Positions 52,114 through 61,848 are shown, numbered from the stretch's first letter. The stretch: DNA of 64,000 nt from Amycolatopsis oliviviridis (GCF_014654365.1 NZ_BNAY01000009.1:367977-431976); one strand, 5' to 3'. Made by a program: numbers and translations. Notes: generated by a model from the letters alone, not told the origin.

Positions 52114-53549
52114 AGCTTCGTCTTTTCGAAGACGTCCATGTTGATCCGCTTGCGGACCCCGAACCAGCCTGCCACCAGCGCGAGCGCGATGGCGGGCAAG
52201 CAGTACAGGGTGATCCGGCCGACCTCGTCGAAGCCCATCAGCACCACTACCGCGACGAGGAAGATCAGCGTCGCGATCTCGGTGTAGGGAGAGAACGGCA
52301 GGCGGTACGACGGGCGTTCCACCTCACCGAGTTTGGCCTTGCGCACGAACAGCAGATGGGACAGCACGATGATCGCCCAGGTGCCGAGGATGCCGATGGC
52401 GGCGAAGTTCAGCACGATCTCGAAGGCCTGGCTCGGCACGACGGCGTTCAGGCCGACACCGACCACACAGACCGCGGAGGTGAGCAGGATCCCGCCGTAG
52501 GGCACGTGGTTCTTGTTCATCACGCCGGTGAACTTCGGCGCGGACCCGGCCAGCGACATCGACCGCAGGATGCGCCCGGTCGAGTAGAGCCCCGAGTTCA
52601 GGCTGGACAGCGCCGCCGTCAGCACCACCAGGTTCATCACGTTGCCCGCCTGCGGCACCCCGACGTGCGAGAGCACCGTGACGAACGGGCTTTCGCTCTT
52701 CGAGTAGGAACTCCACGGCATGAGCATCGCCAGCAGGACGACCGAACCGACGTAGAAGATCCCGATCCGCCACATGATCGAGTTGATCGCCTTCGGCATG
52801 ATCTTGCGCGGGTTCTCGGTCTCACCGGCGGCGACACCGACCAGCTCCACCGAGGCGTAGGCGAACACGACGCCCTGGACGATCAGGACCATCGGCAGCA
52901 CCCCGGCCGGGAAGATCCCGCCGTGGTCGGAGAGCAGCGAGAAGCCCGGGACCTGGCCGTCGATCGGCTGCTGGGTGACCAGCAGGAAGATCCCGATCCC
53001 CATGAAGGTCACCAGCGCGGCGACCTTGATGATGGCGAACCAGAACTCCATCTCGCCGAACAGTTTCACCGACACCATGTTCAGCGCCAGCACCACCGCG
53101 AGCGCGATGAGCGCCAGCACCCACTGCGGGATCGGCGTGAAGAACGACCAGAAATGCGCGTACAGCGCGATCGCGGTGATGTCCGCGATACCGGTCGTCG
53201 ACCAGTTCAGGAAATGCATCCAGCCCGCGACGAACGCGCCCTTCTCACCCATGAATTCCCTGGCGTAGGAAACGAAGGCGCCGGAGGAGGGGCGGTACAG
53301 GATGAGTTCGCCGAGCGAGCGCACCACGAAGAACGCGAAAAGGCCGCAGACCGCGTAAACGATCGCCAAGGCCGGGCCCGCCTGCGCGAGCCGTCCACCC
53401 GCGCCGAGGAACAGGCCGGTGCCGATGGCGCCGCCGATCGCGATCATGTTGACGTGGCGGGGTTTCAGCGCTTTGTCGTAGCCGGCGTCACCGGCGTCGG
53501 CCGGAACCGGCGCGGCTTTGCCGTCCGCGCTGAGGGTCTGTTCGGTCAC
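52110..53549 (-). CDS. ansP: Amino acid permease, L-asparagine type
   Basis: 479 aa, twelve hydrophobic helices. APC superfamily of the amino acid transporter AAT group, with IGGAIGTGLFLGAGG in helix 1 and ELILYRPSSGAFVSYARE. Similar length and motifs to mycobacterial AnsP1. Specificity for asparagine is inferred from the neighbouring asparaginase and aspartase. Starts 4 bp after the FCD regulator gene. Confidence 0.9.
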   Translation of the reverse strand: MTEQTLSADGKAAPVPADAGDAGYDKALKPRHVNMIAIGGAIGTGLFLGAGGRLAQAGPALAIVYAVCGLFAFFVVRSLGELILYRPSSGAFVSYAREFMGEKGAFVAGWMHFLNWSTTGIADITAIALYAHFWSFFTPIPQWVLALIALAVVLALNMVSVKLFGEMEFWFAIIKVAALVTFMGIGIFLLVTQQPIDGQVPGFSLLSDHGGIFPAGVLPMVLIVQGVVFAYASVELVGVAAGETENPRKIMPKAINSIMWRIGIFYVGSVVLLAMLMPWSSYSKSESPFVTVLSHVGVPQAGNVMNLVVLTAALSSLNSGLYSTGRILRSMSLAGSAPKFTGVMNKNHVPYGGILLTSAVCVVGVGLNAVVPSQAFEIVLNFAAIGILGTWAIIVLSHLLFVRKAKLGEVERPSYRLPFSPYTEIATLIFLVAVVVLMGFDEVGRITLYCLPAIALALVAGWFGVRKRINMDVFEKTKL

Positions 53550-53553
53550 GGTG

Positions 53554-54282
53554 TCAGTCGTCCTTGTTCTGCTGCGTCGGGCGGCTTGGCCGCACGATGG
53601 TGGTAAGCGCGTTCTCGACGTGCTCGAGATGGGAGGTCATCGCCGCGATGGCGTCCGCTTCGGAACCGGAGGCGATGGCGGTGACGATCTCACGGTGCTC
53701 GGTGTTCGAGCGGGTCCGACGGTCCCCCAATTGGTTGAGAAAGGAGGACTGCCGGGCGAGCGCGTCGCGGATCTCTTCGATGACCTTGCCGAACACCGGG
53801 TTGCCCGAGGCCTGGGCGATGGTGATGTGGAACAGCGAGTCCAGCGCCACCCACGCGGTGTTGTCCGTTTCGAGGTCCATGCGCTCGACGAGGTGACCGA
53901 GCAGGTCGAGGTCGTCGGTACTGCGGCGCACGGCCGCGTACCCGGCGACGGGGATCTCGACGTGCCGCCGGACCTCGAACAGGTCACGGGCCGAGTAGGT
54001 CCCGAAGGTGGGGTTCTCGACCGGCCCGGTGGCGGTCACGAAGGTCCCTTTGCCCGTTTTGGACACGGTGAGCCCGAGTGCCTGCAGCCCCCGCAACGCT
54101 TCGCGGACGACCGAACGGCTGACCTCGAACTCCTTGCCGAGCGCGGATTCCGACGGCAGCTTCTGCCCGACGGGGTAGTCGCCGCGCTCGATGGCGCCGC
54201 GGAGATGGGCCAGCACGGCCTCCATCGCGCTGACGCGCCGGGGACCACCGTGTCCGGCTGTCTGGCTGTCAGACAGGTTCAT
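53554..54282 (-). CDS. FadR/FCD-type GntR regulator of the asparagine operon
   Basis: 242 aa from ATG 54282. The winged helix (about 20-85) has LPSESALGKEFEVSRSVVREALRGLQALG; the FCD domain (about 98-235) has metal-ligand histidines in ALDSLFHITIAQ and SNTEHREIV. FCD regulators often bind organic acids, here possibly aspartate, asparagine or fumarate. An alternative ATG at 54225 would leave the palindrome upstream. First gene of the operon. Confidence 0.87.
   Translation of the reverse strand: MNLSDSQTAGHGGPRRVSAMEAVLAHLRGAIERGDYPVGQKLPSESALGKEFEVSRSVVREALRGLQALGLTVSKTGKGTFVTATGPVENPTFGTYSARDLFEVRRHVEIPVAGYAAVRRSTDDLDLLGHLVERMDLETDNTAWVALDSLFHITIAQASGNPVFGKVIEEIRDALARQSSFLNQLGDRRTRSNTEHREIVTAIASGSEADAIAAMTSHLEHVENALTTIVRPSRPTQQNKDD
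54258..54276. promoter_or_regulatory. FCD regulator operator and upstream promoter
   Basis: CTGTCTG-N5-CAGACAG is a perfect inverted repeat, lying within the first codons of the regulator. On the minus strand TTGACA (54318-54313) is followed after 16 bp by a weak CACGAT, whose start site would coincide with the ATG. The palindrome then sits just after the transcription start, as a roadblock. Confidence 0.55.
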
Positions 54283-54323
54283 GAGACGAGATCGTGCGGT
54301 CGGTCCACCGCTTTGTCAAGCGA

Positions 54324-54974
54324 TCAGCCGAGGGTCCCGATCCACGCTGCGAGGTCCGCGTCGACGGGGTATTCACCCGAGAATTCGAACCCGTGCTGGG
54401 CGCCTTCGTAGACGCGGAGTTCCGCGCTGACACCGGATTCCCGGGCTGAGGTGGCCAGTGTCACAACGTCGTCGAGCAGGACTTCGGCGGTGCCCACCGC
54501 GAGCCACAGCGGCGGCGATCCGGTGAAGTCGCCGCGCGAAGGCGACGCGGAGCCGGCCTCCGCGTCCCCGAGGTACGCCTCGATCGATCGACGGAGCGCA
54601 TCCCGGTCCAGGATGTCGGCGCCGTCGTTGGTGACGAACGAACCACCCGGGAGGGACAGGTCCGCGACCGGCGAGATCGCGGCGACGCCCGCCGGGGGTG
54701 GCTCGCCGTCGGCGAGGAGCCGCAGGAGCGCCGAGAGCACGATCGTCCCGCCCGCGGACTCGCCCAGGAGCACGACCGGTCCTTCGATCGACCGGTAGAC
54801 GTCGAGGACGTCGGCGACCTGGGCCGGGTAGGGATGCTCCGGGGCCAGCCGGTACTCCACCGGGACGACCCGGAGCTTCGCCGACCGGTGCAGCGCGTCG
54901 GTCCGCAGCCGCCCGATCTCCGGGTCGTACGAGGTGAAACCGCCTCCGTGGGCGTGGACGATCGTGACCTTCAT
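54324..54974 (-). CDS. Alpha/beta hydrolase, hormone-sensitive lipase-like
   Basis: 216 aa. HGGG at 9-12 forms the oxyanion hole, GESAGG holds the nucleophile Ser73, and the catalytic His lies in GAQHGFEF. It is shorter than usual family members, beginning at the strand before HGGG, so the N-terminal cap is missing. Its ATG overlaps the stop of the upstream reductase gene by 4 nt. Substrate is probably a small ester. Confidence 0.85.
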   Translation of the reverse strand: MKVTIVHAHGGGFTSYDPEIGRLRTDALHRSAKLRVVPVEYRLAPEHPYPAQVADVLDVYRSIEGPVVLLGESAGGTIVLSALLRLLADGEPPPAGVAAISPVADLSLPGGSFVTNDGADILDRDALRRSIEAYLGDAEAGSASPSRGDFTGSPPLWLAVGTAEVLLDDVVTLATSARESGVSAELRVYEGAQHGFEFSGEYPVDADLAAWIGTLG

Positions 54975-55372
54975 ACGCGCTGGAGCGCGATCACCGGGAA
55001 CGGCCTGCTGGTCTTCGACTGGTGCTCGGCCAGCCGAGGGAACGCCTTCGCCTGCTTCGCGAACAGACGGTCCCTGGCTGCTCCGGTGACCTCGATCGCG
55101 TGAGCGGTGAAGGCCTCTCCGTCCGCCTCGACGTCGACGGACGGCTCAGCGACCAGGTTGCGGTACCAGTCCGGATGCCCGGGAGCGCCTCCGTTCGCGG
55201 CGAACACGACGTAGCGGTCGTCGTCGGCCAGGAACAGCATCGGCGTCACGTGCCGCCGCCCGGTGCGGGCGCCGGTGGTGGTGAGCAGCAACGTCGGGAG
55301 ACCATCGCCGTGGCGGCCGTTCGCGCGGAACTCCGCGATCACGCGCTCGTTCATGGCCTGCAGGTCGATCAT
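54971..55372 (-). CDS. Deazaflavin (F420)-dependent nitroreductase/quinone reductase family protein
   Basis: 133 aa from ATG 55372. The Ddn-like split-barrel has LLTTTGARTGRRHVTPM, FAANGGAPGHPDWYRNLVAEPSV and the ending EHQSKTSRPFPVIALQRV. These proteins use F420H2, or less often flavins, to reduce quinones or nitro compounds. Overlap with the downstream esterase suggests a common substrate. GGAGAG precedes the start. Confidence 0.9.
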   Translation of the reverse strand: MIDLQAMNERVIAEFRANGRHGDGLPTLLLTTTGARTGRRHVTPMLFLADDDRYVVFAANGGAPGHPDWYRNLVAEPSVDVEADGEAFTAHAIEVTGAARDRLFAKQAKAFPRLAEHQSKTSRPFPVIALQRV

Positions 55373-55503
55373 CAACTCTCCGGGCGGTTCGGCGATCTTG
55401 GCGGCTGGTCAGTCTGCCCATCCGCGCCCAGGTCGGCAAGCACTTTTGGATCGTCGCTGCTCACGACGCCGAAACTGTCGGTGCCGCTGGCGATACTGCT
55501 CCC

Positions 55504-56589
55504 GTGTCCCCCGTCAGCCGCGGCCGCAAGCCCGCCAAAAGACCGAAGCACCAGCGCTCCCACCGGACGCGTCCGCCCTTGGACGTGACCAGGGTGGAGC
55601 GCTGGCCGAAGCTGCTCCACGGACCGATCGAGCTGTCGGACTGTGTCGTCCAAGGCCAGGTGGATCAGGACCTGGTGGTCCTCGCCGCCACGCTGACCGC
55701 CGGCAAACGCTCGGTGGGCGTCGAGGTGGTGGTCAACGATCGCCAGGTCGACGTGATCGAGCTCCACCCCGACCCCGAGGACGCCCTGGCGGTTCTCCGG
55801 GGCGGTTTCGAGGTGACCGAGGCGCCGCTGACACCCGAGGAGTTCCGGAGCCAGGTCGAAACGGCCCTGATCGTCAAGGCGGACGGCGACGCCTGGATCC
55901 GGGAAAAAGTCCCCAAGCTCTTGGAGCTGGGGACCGATCCGAGGCCTGATCTGCCCGAGCGCGCGGCCCAGCTGCGCCGCTGGCTCGGTCTCCCCGCCTA
56001 CGAACCGCTGCCCCGCATGCCGTCGGCCGATCCGCTGCCGCTCGTCCTGCCCCGGCCCACGCCGGTCACCGGACTCTGGCTGGCGGTCGCCCTGACCGAA
56101 CCGGACGACGCGATCTGGCGACGGCTCGAAGTCCGCTCCGACGTCACCCTCGCCGGGCTGCACCGGATCCTCGCGGCCGCGTTCGACCTCGACGAGCGGC
56201 GGCACCATCGATTCGAGACCGCGTACGGCGGCTTCAGTGTCGATGCCCAGAGCTGCGAGGGCGACCGTCTGGACGACGAGGTGACACTCGGCCAGGTCGT
56301 CACTTCGCCCGGCCACCGGCTCGTCTACGAGGTGGAGGGCTGGCGGCACTGGATCCGCGTCGAGAAGCTGGTCGACCCTCCTCGCACGGCGAGGTGCCTC
56401 GGCGGGGAGCGCGCCGCCCCGCCGCCGGAATGCGAAGACCCGAGCGGCTACGAGACGTTGCTGGAAGCCCTGCGTGATCCGGACGACGAAGAGAACGAGG
56501 AACTGATCGAAGAGTTCGGCGGCCACGGGTTCGATCCGGAGTGGTTCGACAGGGAGGTGGTCAACCGGCGGCTGGCCCGGCTGAGCTGA
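55504..56589 (+). CDS. Plasmid pRiA4b ORF-3-like domain protein
   Basis: 361 aa from GTG 55504; GATACT ends 6 nt upstream. The C-terminal 180 residues are the PRiA4_ORF3 domain: IWRRLEVRSDVTLAGLHRIL, HHRFETAYGG, GHRLVYEVEGWRHWIRVE and GYETLLEALRDPDDE. This domain is carried by plasmids and IS1096-type elements, but here stands alone without transposase or repeats. An uncharacterised helical domain forms residues 30-160 after a basic start. It is probably domesticated, function unknown. Confidence 0.82.
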   Translation: MSPVSRGRKPAKRPKHQRSHRTRPPLDVTRVERWPKLLHGPIELSDCVVQGQVDQDLVVLAATLTAGKRSVGVEVVVNDRQVDVIELHPDPEDALAVLRGGFEVTEAPLTPEEFRSQVETALIVKADGDAWIREKVPKLLELGTDPRPDLPERAAQLRRWLGLPAYEPLPRMPSADPLPLVLPRPTPVTGLWLAVALTEPDDAIWRRLEVRSDVTLAGLHRILAAAFDLDERRHHRFETAYGGFSVDAQSCEGDRLDDEVTLGQVVTSPGHRLVYEVEGWRHWIRVEKLVDPPRTARCLGGERAAPPPECEDPSGYETLLEALRDPDDEENEELIEEFGGHGFDPEWFDREVVNRRLARLS

Positions 56590-56791
56590 CCCGGCGCCCC
56601 GTTCGGGGGTAACCGAGGTCATCGCGAAACCGTGCCGCGTGGGTGCTTGGCGGCGGGCGGTCGGAGGTAGAGACTGGCCCTCGCCGGGGCGCCAGCCCGC
56701 CCGGGCGCCGAGATCCATCGGCGCATAAGGTGGGAGGACCGGCCCGCGTCAAGCAGCCAGGGATCCGTCTGCCTAGGGGAGGTTTTCGCTG

Positions 56792-59700
56792 GTGTCGAAC
56801 GATTCCTTCGTCCACCTGCATGTGCACACCGAGTACTCGATGCTCGACGGTGCGGCGAAGATCGCCCCCTTGTTCAAGGAGGCGGCGCGCCTGGGCATGC
56901 CCGCAGTCGGCATGACCGACCACGGGAACATGTACGGCGCGGACGAGTTCTACCAGCAGGCGGTCAAGCACGACCTCAAGCCGATCATCGGCATCGAGGC
57001 CTACATCGCGCCGGAGAGCCGCTTCCACAAGAAGCCGGTCTTCTGGGGACAGGCCAACCAGCGTGGCTCGGACGAGTTCGGTGAGGGCGGTGACGTCTCC
57101 GGTAGCGGTTCGTACACCCACATGACGATGCTCGCCGAGAACTCCACCGGCCTGCGCAACCTGTTCAAGCTCTCCTCGCTCGCGAGCATGCAGGGTTACT
57201 ACCGCAAGCCCCGGATGGACCGCGAGCTGATCGCGGAGAACCACCAGGGCATCATCGCGACCACCGGCTGCCCGTCCGGCGAGGTCCAGACCCGGCTGCG
57301 GCTGGGGCAGCGCACCGAAGCGATCCAGGCCGCGTCGGACTACAAGGACATCTTCGGCGGCGACAACTTCTTCCTCGAACTGATGGACCACGGCCTGCCG
57401 ATCGAGCGGTCGGTCCGTGAGGGCCTGCTCGAGATCGGCAAGCTGCTCGACCTCCGGCCGCTGGCCACCAACGACTCGCACTACGTCACCAAGGACCAGG
57501 CCGACACCCACTCCGCGCTGCTGTGCGTGCAGGCGGGCAAGACGCTGAACGACCCGAACCGGTTCAAGTTCGACGGTGACGGCTACTACCTGAAGTCGGC
57601 CGCCGACATGCGCGAGTACTGGGACAAGGAGGTCCCCGGCGCCGCCGACTCGACGCTGCTGATCGCCGAGCGCGTCGAGTCCTACAAGGACGTCTACACG
57701 CACAAGGACCGGCTGCCGTTCTTCGAGGTCCCCGAGGGCTACGACCAGGGCACCTGGCTGCGGGAAGAGGTCGCGCGCGGCCTCAAGTGGCGGTACCCGG
57801 AGGGCGTCCCGGACGAGTACTACAACGAGCGCATCGAGATCGAGCTCGACGTCATCATCGGGAAGGGCTTCCCCGCCTACTTCCTCATCGTCGCCGACCT
57901 CATCAACTACGCCAGGAAGGTCGGCATCCGCGTCGGCCCCGGCCGTGGTTCCGCCGCCGGTTCGCTGGTCGCGTACGTGCTCGGTATCACCAACCTGGAC
58001 CCGATCCCGCAGAAGCTGCTGTTCGAGCGGTTCCTGAACCCCGAGCGCGTCTCGATGCCCGATATCGACATCGACTTCGACGACCGCCGTCGCGGCGAGA
58101 TGATCCGGTACGCCACCGACAAGTACGGCGTCGACAAGGTCGCGCAGGTCATCACCTTCGGCACCATTAAGACCAAGGCGGCCATCAAGGACTCCGCGCG
58201 GGTCCACTTCGGCCAGCCCGGGTACGCGATCGCGGACCGGATCTCGAAGGCGCTGCCGCCGCCGATCATGGCGAAGGACATCCCGCTTTCGGGCATCGTC
58301 GACTCGAAGCACGAGCGATACGGCGAAGCGGCCGAGGTCCGGGCGCTCGTCGAGACCGACGAAGAGTGCAAGACGATCTTCGAGACCGCCCGTGGTCTCG
58401 AAGGCCTGATCCGCAACGCCGGTGTCCACGCCTGCGCGGTCATCATGTCCTGCGACCCGCTGACCGACGCCATCCCGCTGTGGCAGCGCGACGACGGCTC
58501 GATCATCACCGGGTGGGACTACCCGTCGTGCGAGAACATCGGCCTGCTGAAGATGGACTTCCTGGGCCTGCGGAACCTCACCGTCATCGGTGACGCGATC
58601 GACAACATCAAGACCAACCGCGGGGTCGACATCGACCTCGACACCCTAGGCGTCGAGGATCCGGAGACGTACAAGCTGCTCTCCCGCGGTGACACGCTCG
58701 GCGTGTTCCAGCTGGACGGCGGGCCCATGCGTGACCTGCTCCGCCGGATGCAGCCGACGGTGTTCGACGACATCGTGGCGGTGGGCGCGCTGTACCGCCC
58801 CGGCCCGATGGGTATGAACGCGCACAACGACTACGCCGACCGCAAGAACAACCGGCAAAAGGTCAAACCGATCCACCCCGAGCTCGAAGAGCCCCTGAAG
58901 GAGATCCTGGCCGACACCTACGGCCTGATCGTCTATCAGGAGCAGATCATGCACATCGGCCAGAAGGTGGCCGGCTACTCGATGGGCCGCGCGGACGTGC
59001 TCCGCCGCGCCATGGGTAAGAAGAAGGCGGAGGTCCTCGAGAAGGAGTTCGTCGGCTTCGAAGAGGGCATGAAGTCGAGCGAGCTGGTCCCCGGCGGCTT
59101 CTCCTCCGAGTCGATCAAGGCGCTCTGGGACACGATCCTCCCGTTCGCCGGCTACGCGTTCAACAAGAGCCACGCGGCCGCGTACGGCCTGATCTCCTAC
59201 TGGACGGCGTACCTCAAGGCGAACTTCACGCCGGAGTACATGGCCGCGCTGCTCACGTCGGTCGGTGACAACAAGGACAAGTCGGCGGTCTACCTCTCGG
59301 AATGCCGCCGCCTCGGGATCAAGGTGCTCCCGCCGGACGTCAACGAGTCGGCGCTGAGGTTCGCGGCCGTCGGGGAGGACATCCGCTTCGGCATGGGTGC
59401 GGTCCGCAACGTGGGCGCGAACGTCGTCGAGTCGATCATCAAGACCCGGGCGGAGAAGGGGAAGTACTCCTCCTTCACCGACTTCCTCGACAAGTCCGAA
59501 CTGGTGGCCTGCAACAAGCGGGTCATCGAATCGCTGATCAAGGCAGGCGGGTTCGACTCGCTCGGCAACTCCCGCCTTTCGATGATCCAGGTGCACGAGG
59601 ACGCGGTCGAGGCCGTGGTCCCGCTCAAGCGCCAGGAGGCGATGGGCCAGTTCGACCTCTTCGGTTTCGGCGGGGAGGACGACGCGGAAGCCACCGCGTC

Positions 59701-60376
59701 CTCGTCGCCGCTCGCGCACCTGAAGTTCGGTGAAGAGGAGTACCCGCGCAAGCAACTCCTCGCCTACGAGCGGGAGATGCTCGGTCTCTACGTCTCGGCG
59801 CACCCGCTGGACGGTGCCGAGCGCATCCTGCGCAAACACGCGCCGAGGCCGATCGCCGCGATCATCGCCGACCCGCCCAAGGAAGGCGAGCTGATCATCT
59901 CCGGGCTGATCACCTCGCTGGAACGCCGGGTCAACAAGAAGGGCGAGCCCTGGGCGATCTGCACCGTCGAGGACATGGACGCCTCACTCGAGGTCCTGTA
60001 CTTCCCGAAGTCCTACGCGATGTTCTCCGCGGACCTCGTCGAGGACAACGCCGTCCTGGTCAAGGGCCGGGTGAACTGGCGCGAGGACAAGATGTCCATC
60101 TTCGGCGGCGGGCTCGTGCCGCTCGACCTGTCCGAGGTCGGCAACGGTGACGAAGACCTGCCGCTGGTCCTGCTGGCCGCCGCGGAGAAGATCGACCAGT
60201 CGGTGGTCAGCGAACTGAAGCAGACCCTGCTGGCGCACAAGGGCGAGACCCCGGTGCACCTCAAGCTGGTCGGCAAGAACCAGACGGTGTTCGCGCTGTA
60301 CGACTATCCGGTCAAGGTGACGTCGATGCTGATCGGTGAGCTCAAGGGCATTCCCGGGATCGCCGCCAGTACCTGA
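56792..60376 (+). CDS. dnaE: DNA polymerase III alpha subunit
   Basis: 1194 aa, full length, from GTG 56792 with AGGGGAGG upstream. The PHP domain begins HLHVHTEYSMLDG. The polymerase palm has PDIDIDFDD with catalytic Asp424 and Asp426, the fingers VGPGRGSAAGSLVAYVLGI and YRPGPMG, and the C-terminal OB fold (SGLITSLERRVNKKGEPWA). It copies the chromosome. The stop TGA overlaps the ATG of the MFS gene. TAAGGT (56726-56731) could be part of its promoter. Confidence 0.97.
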   Translation: MSNDSFVHLHVHTEYSMLDGAAKIAPLFKEAARLGMPAVGMTDHGNMYGADEFYQQAVKHDLKPIIGIEAYIAPESRFHKKPVFWGQANQRGSDEFGEGGDVSGSGSYTHMTMLAENSTGLRNLFKLSSLASMQGYYRKPRMDRELIAENHQGIIATTGCPSGEVQTRLRLGQRTEAIQAASDYKDIFGGDNFFLELMDHGLPIERSVREGLLEIGKLLDLRPLATNDSHYVTKDQADTHSALLCVQAGKTLNDPNRFKFDGDGYYLKSAADMREYWDKEVPGAADSTLLIAERVESYKDVYTHKDRLPFFEVPEGYDQGTWLREEVARGLKWRYPEGVPDEYYNERIEIELDVIIGKGFPAYFLIVADLINYARKVGIRVGPGRGSAAGSLVAYVLGITNLDPIPQKLLFERFLNPERVSMPDIDIDFDDRRRGEMIRYATDKYGVDKVAQVITFGTIKTKAAIKDSARVHFGQPGYAIADRISKALPPPIMAKDIPLSGIVDSKHERYGEAAEVRALVETDEECKTIFETARGLEGLIRNAGVHACAVIMSCDPLTDAIPLWQRDDGSIITGWDYPSCENIGLLKMDFLGLRNLTVIGDAIDNIKTNRGVDIDLDTLGVEDPETYKLLSRGDTLGVFQLDGGPMRDLLRRMQPTVFDDIVAVGALYRPGPMGMNAHNDYADRKNNRQKVKPIHPELEEPLKEILADTYGLIVYQEQIMHIGQKVAGYSMGRADVLRRAMGKKKAEVLEKEFVGFEEGMKSSELVPGGFSSESIKALWDTILPFAGYAFNKSHAAAYGLISYWTAYLKANFTPEYMAALLTSVGDNKDKSAVYLSECRRLGIKVLPPDVNESALRFAAVGEDIRFGMGAVRNVGANVVESIIKTRAEKGKYSSFTDFLDKSELVACNKRVIESLIKAGGFDSLGNSRLSMIQVHEDAVEAVVPLKRQEAMGQFDLFGFGGEDDAEATASSSPLAHLKFGEEEYPRKQLLAYEREMLGLYVSAHPLDGAERILRKHAPRPIAAIIADPPKEGELIISGLITSLERRVNKKGEPWAICTVEDMDASLEVLYFPKSYAMFSADLVEDNAVLVKGRVNWREDKMSIFGGGLVPLDLSEVGNGDEDLPLVLLAAAEKIDQSVVSELKQTLLAHKGETPVHLKLVGKNQTVFALYDYPVKVTSMLIGELKGIPGIAAST

Positions 60377-61848
60377 TGAGCACCTACGAACCCGACCCCC
60401 GGCGCTGGAAGGCGCTCGCCGTCTCCCTCGCCGCCGGGTTCATGGGCCTGCTCGACGTCAGCATCGTCAACACGGCACTGCCCTCGATCCAGAAGGACCT
60501 CGGCGCGTCGAGCGGCGGGATCCAGTGGGTCGTTTCGGGCTATGCGCTGGCCTTCGGCCTGGTGCTGGTGGCCGGTGGCAGGCTCGGTGACGCGCTCGGC
60601 CGCCGCCGCATGTTCCTGTTCGCGCTCGCCGCGTTCGTGCTGACCAGCGCGTTCGCCGGCGCGGCGCCGAACGAGACGACGCTCGTCATCGCCCGGCTCC
60701 TGCAGGGGGTGGCGTCGGGCATGATGACGCCGCAGAACAGCGGGATGATCCAGGACCTGTTCCGCGGCGCGGAACGAGGCCGTGCCTTCGGCATGTTCGG
60801 TGCCACCGTCGGGATCTCCACCGCCGTCGGGCCGGTGCTGGGCGGCGTGATCCTCGCCGTCTTCGGCGACCCGGAAGGCTGGCGCTGGGTCTTCTACGTG
60901 AACGTGCCCATCGGGATCCTGGCGTTCGCCCTGGCCTTGAGATGGCTCCCGAAAGCGGAAAGACCGGCGAGAAGCCTGCGGGGCGAGATCGACTTCGTCG
61001 GCATCATGTTGCTGGGTGTCGCCGTGCTCGGGGTCCTGCTCCCGCTGATCGAATCCGAGCAGGGCGGGCTGAGCGATCTGTGGTGGCTGTTCCTCGTCGC
61101 GGTGGTCTTCGGATTCGCCTTCGTACGGTGGGAACGCTCGATGGTGCGGCGCGACCGTCCGCCACTGCTGGACACTCGGCTGTTCACCGACACCCCCGGT
61201 TACGCCACGGGTGCCGCCGTCGGCGCGCTGTACTTCAGCGGGTTCACCGGGATGTGGCTGGTCTTCGCGATCTTCTTCCAGCAGGGTCTCGGCTACACAC
61301 CACTGCAGTCAGGGCTGGCCGTCACCTCCTTCGCCCTCGGCTCGGCCGTTTCGGCGGCGATCGCGGGACGGCTGGTGCCGAAGTGGGGCCGCAGGCTCAC
61401 CGTCACCGGGCTGGTCATGGTGATCACCGGGATGGTCACGGTCGCCGTCCTGGCCGGCCGGGATCCCGGCGACGCGGCGGGCTGGTGGTTCGCGCTGCCG
61501 TTGCTCGTCGCCGGCGTCGGTGGCGGGATGGTCATCTCGCCCAACACCACGCTGACCCTGGAATGTGTTCCGACATCGATGGCGGGGGTGGCCGGAGGAG
61601 CGTTGCAGACCGGGCAGCGGATCGGCACCGCGATCGGCACGGTCGTGCTGGCCTCGGTCTTCCACGCGGTACTGGGCGCGAACGGCGGTTATCCGTCGGC
61701 GCTGACCGCGGCGATGCTGTGCGCCGCCGTGTTGACGAGTTCGGCGCTCCTACTCGCCGTGATCGAGCTTCGCGCGCGCCGTAAGCGGCGTTCGCTCACT
61801 GAGCGGGAGGAAGCCGCGAGGGCGGCCGCCGACAGTCAACGCGGCTGA
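60376..61848 (+). CDS. DHA2-type MFS drug exporter
   Basis: 490 aa, fourteen hydrophobic helices. Motif C-like GATVGISTAVGPVLGG and motif A-like GGRLGDALGRRR, with the DHA2 start LLDVSIVNTALPSIQ, fit proton-driven drug/H+ antiporters. The ATG overlaps the dnaE stop (TGATG), an unexpected coupling to replication. Substrate unknown. A charged tail (ARRKRRSLTEREEAARAA) follows the last helix. Confidence 0.92.
   Translation: MSTYEPDPRRWKALAVSLAAGFMGLLDVSIVNTALPSIQKDLGASSGGIQWVVSGYALAFGLVLVAGGRLGDALGRRRMFLFALAAFVLTSAFAGAAPNETTLVIARLLQGVASGMMTPQNSGMIQDLFRGAERGRAFGMFGATVGISTAVGPVLGGVILAVFGDPEGWRWVFYVNVPIGILAFALALRWLPKAERPARSLRGEIDFVGIMLLGVAVLGVLLPLIESEQGGLSDLWWLFLVAVVFGFAFVRWERSMVRRDRPPLLDTRLFTDTPGYATGAAVGALYFSGFTGMWLVFAIFFQQGLGYTPLQSGLAVTSFALGSAVSAAIAGRLVPKWGRRLTVTGLVMVITGMVTVAVLAGRDPGDAAGWWFALPLLVAGVGGGMVISPNTTLTLECVPTSMAGVAGGALQTGQRIGTAIGTVVLASVFHAVLGANGGYPSALTAAMLCAAVLTSSALLLAVIELRARRKRRSLTEREEAARAAADSQRG

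Noticed and set aside
55504..56589. Insertion sequence carrying the PRiA4-ORF3 gene
   Set aside because: No transposase, terminal inverted repeats or target duplications are visible on either side.
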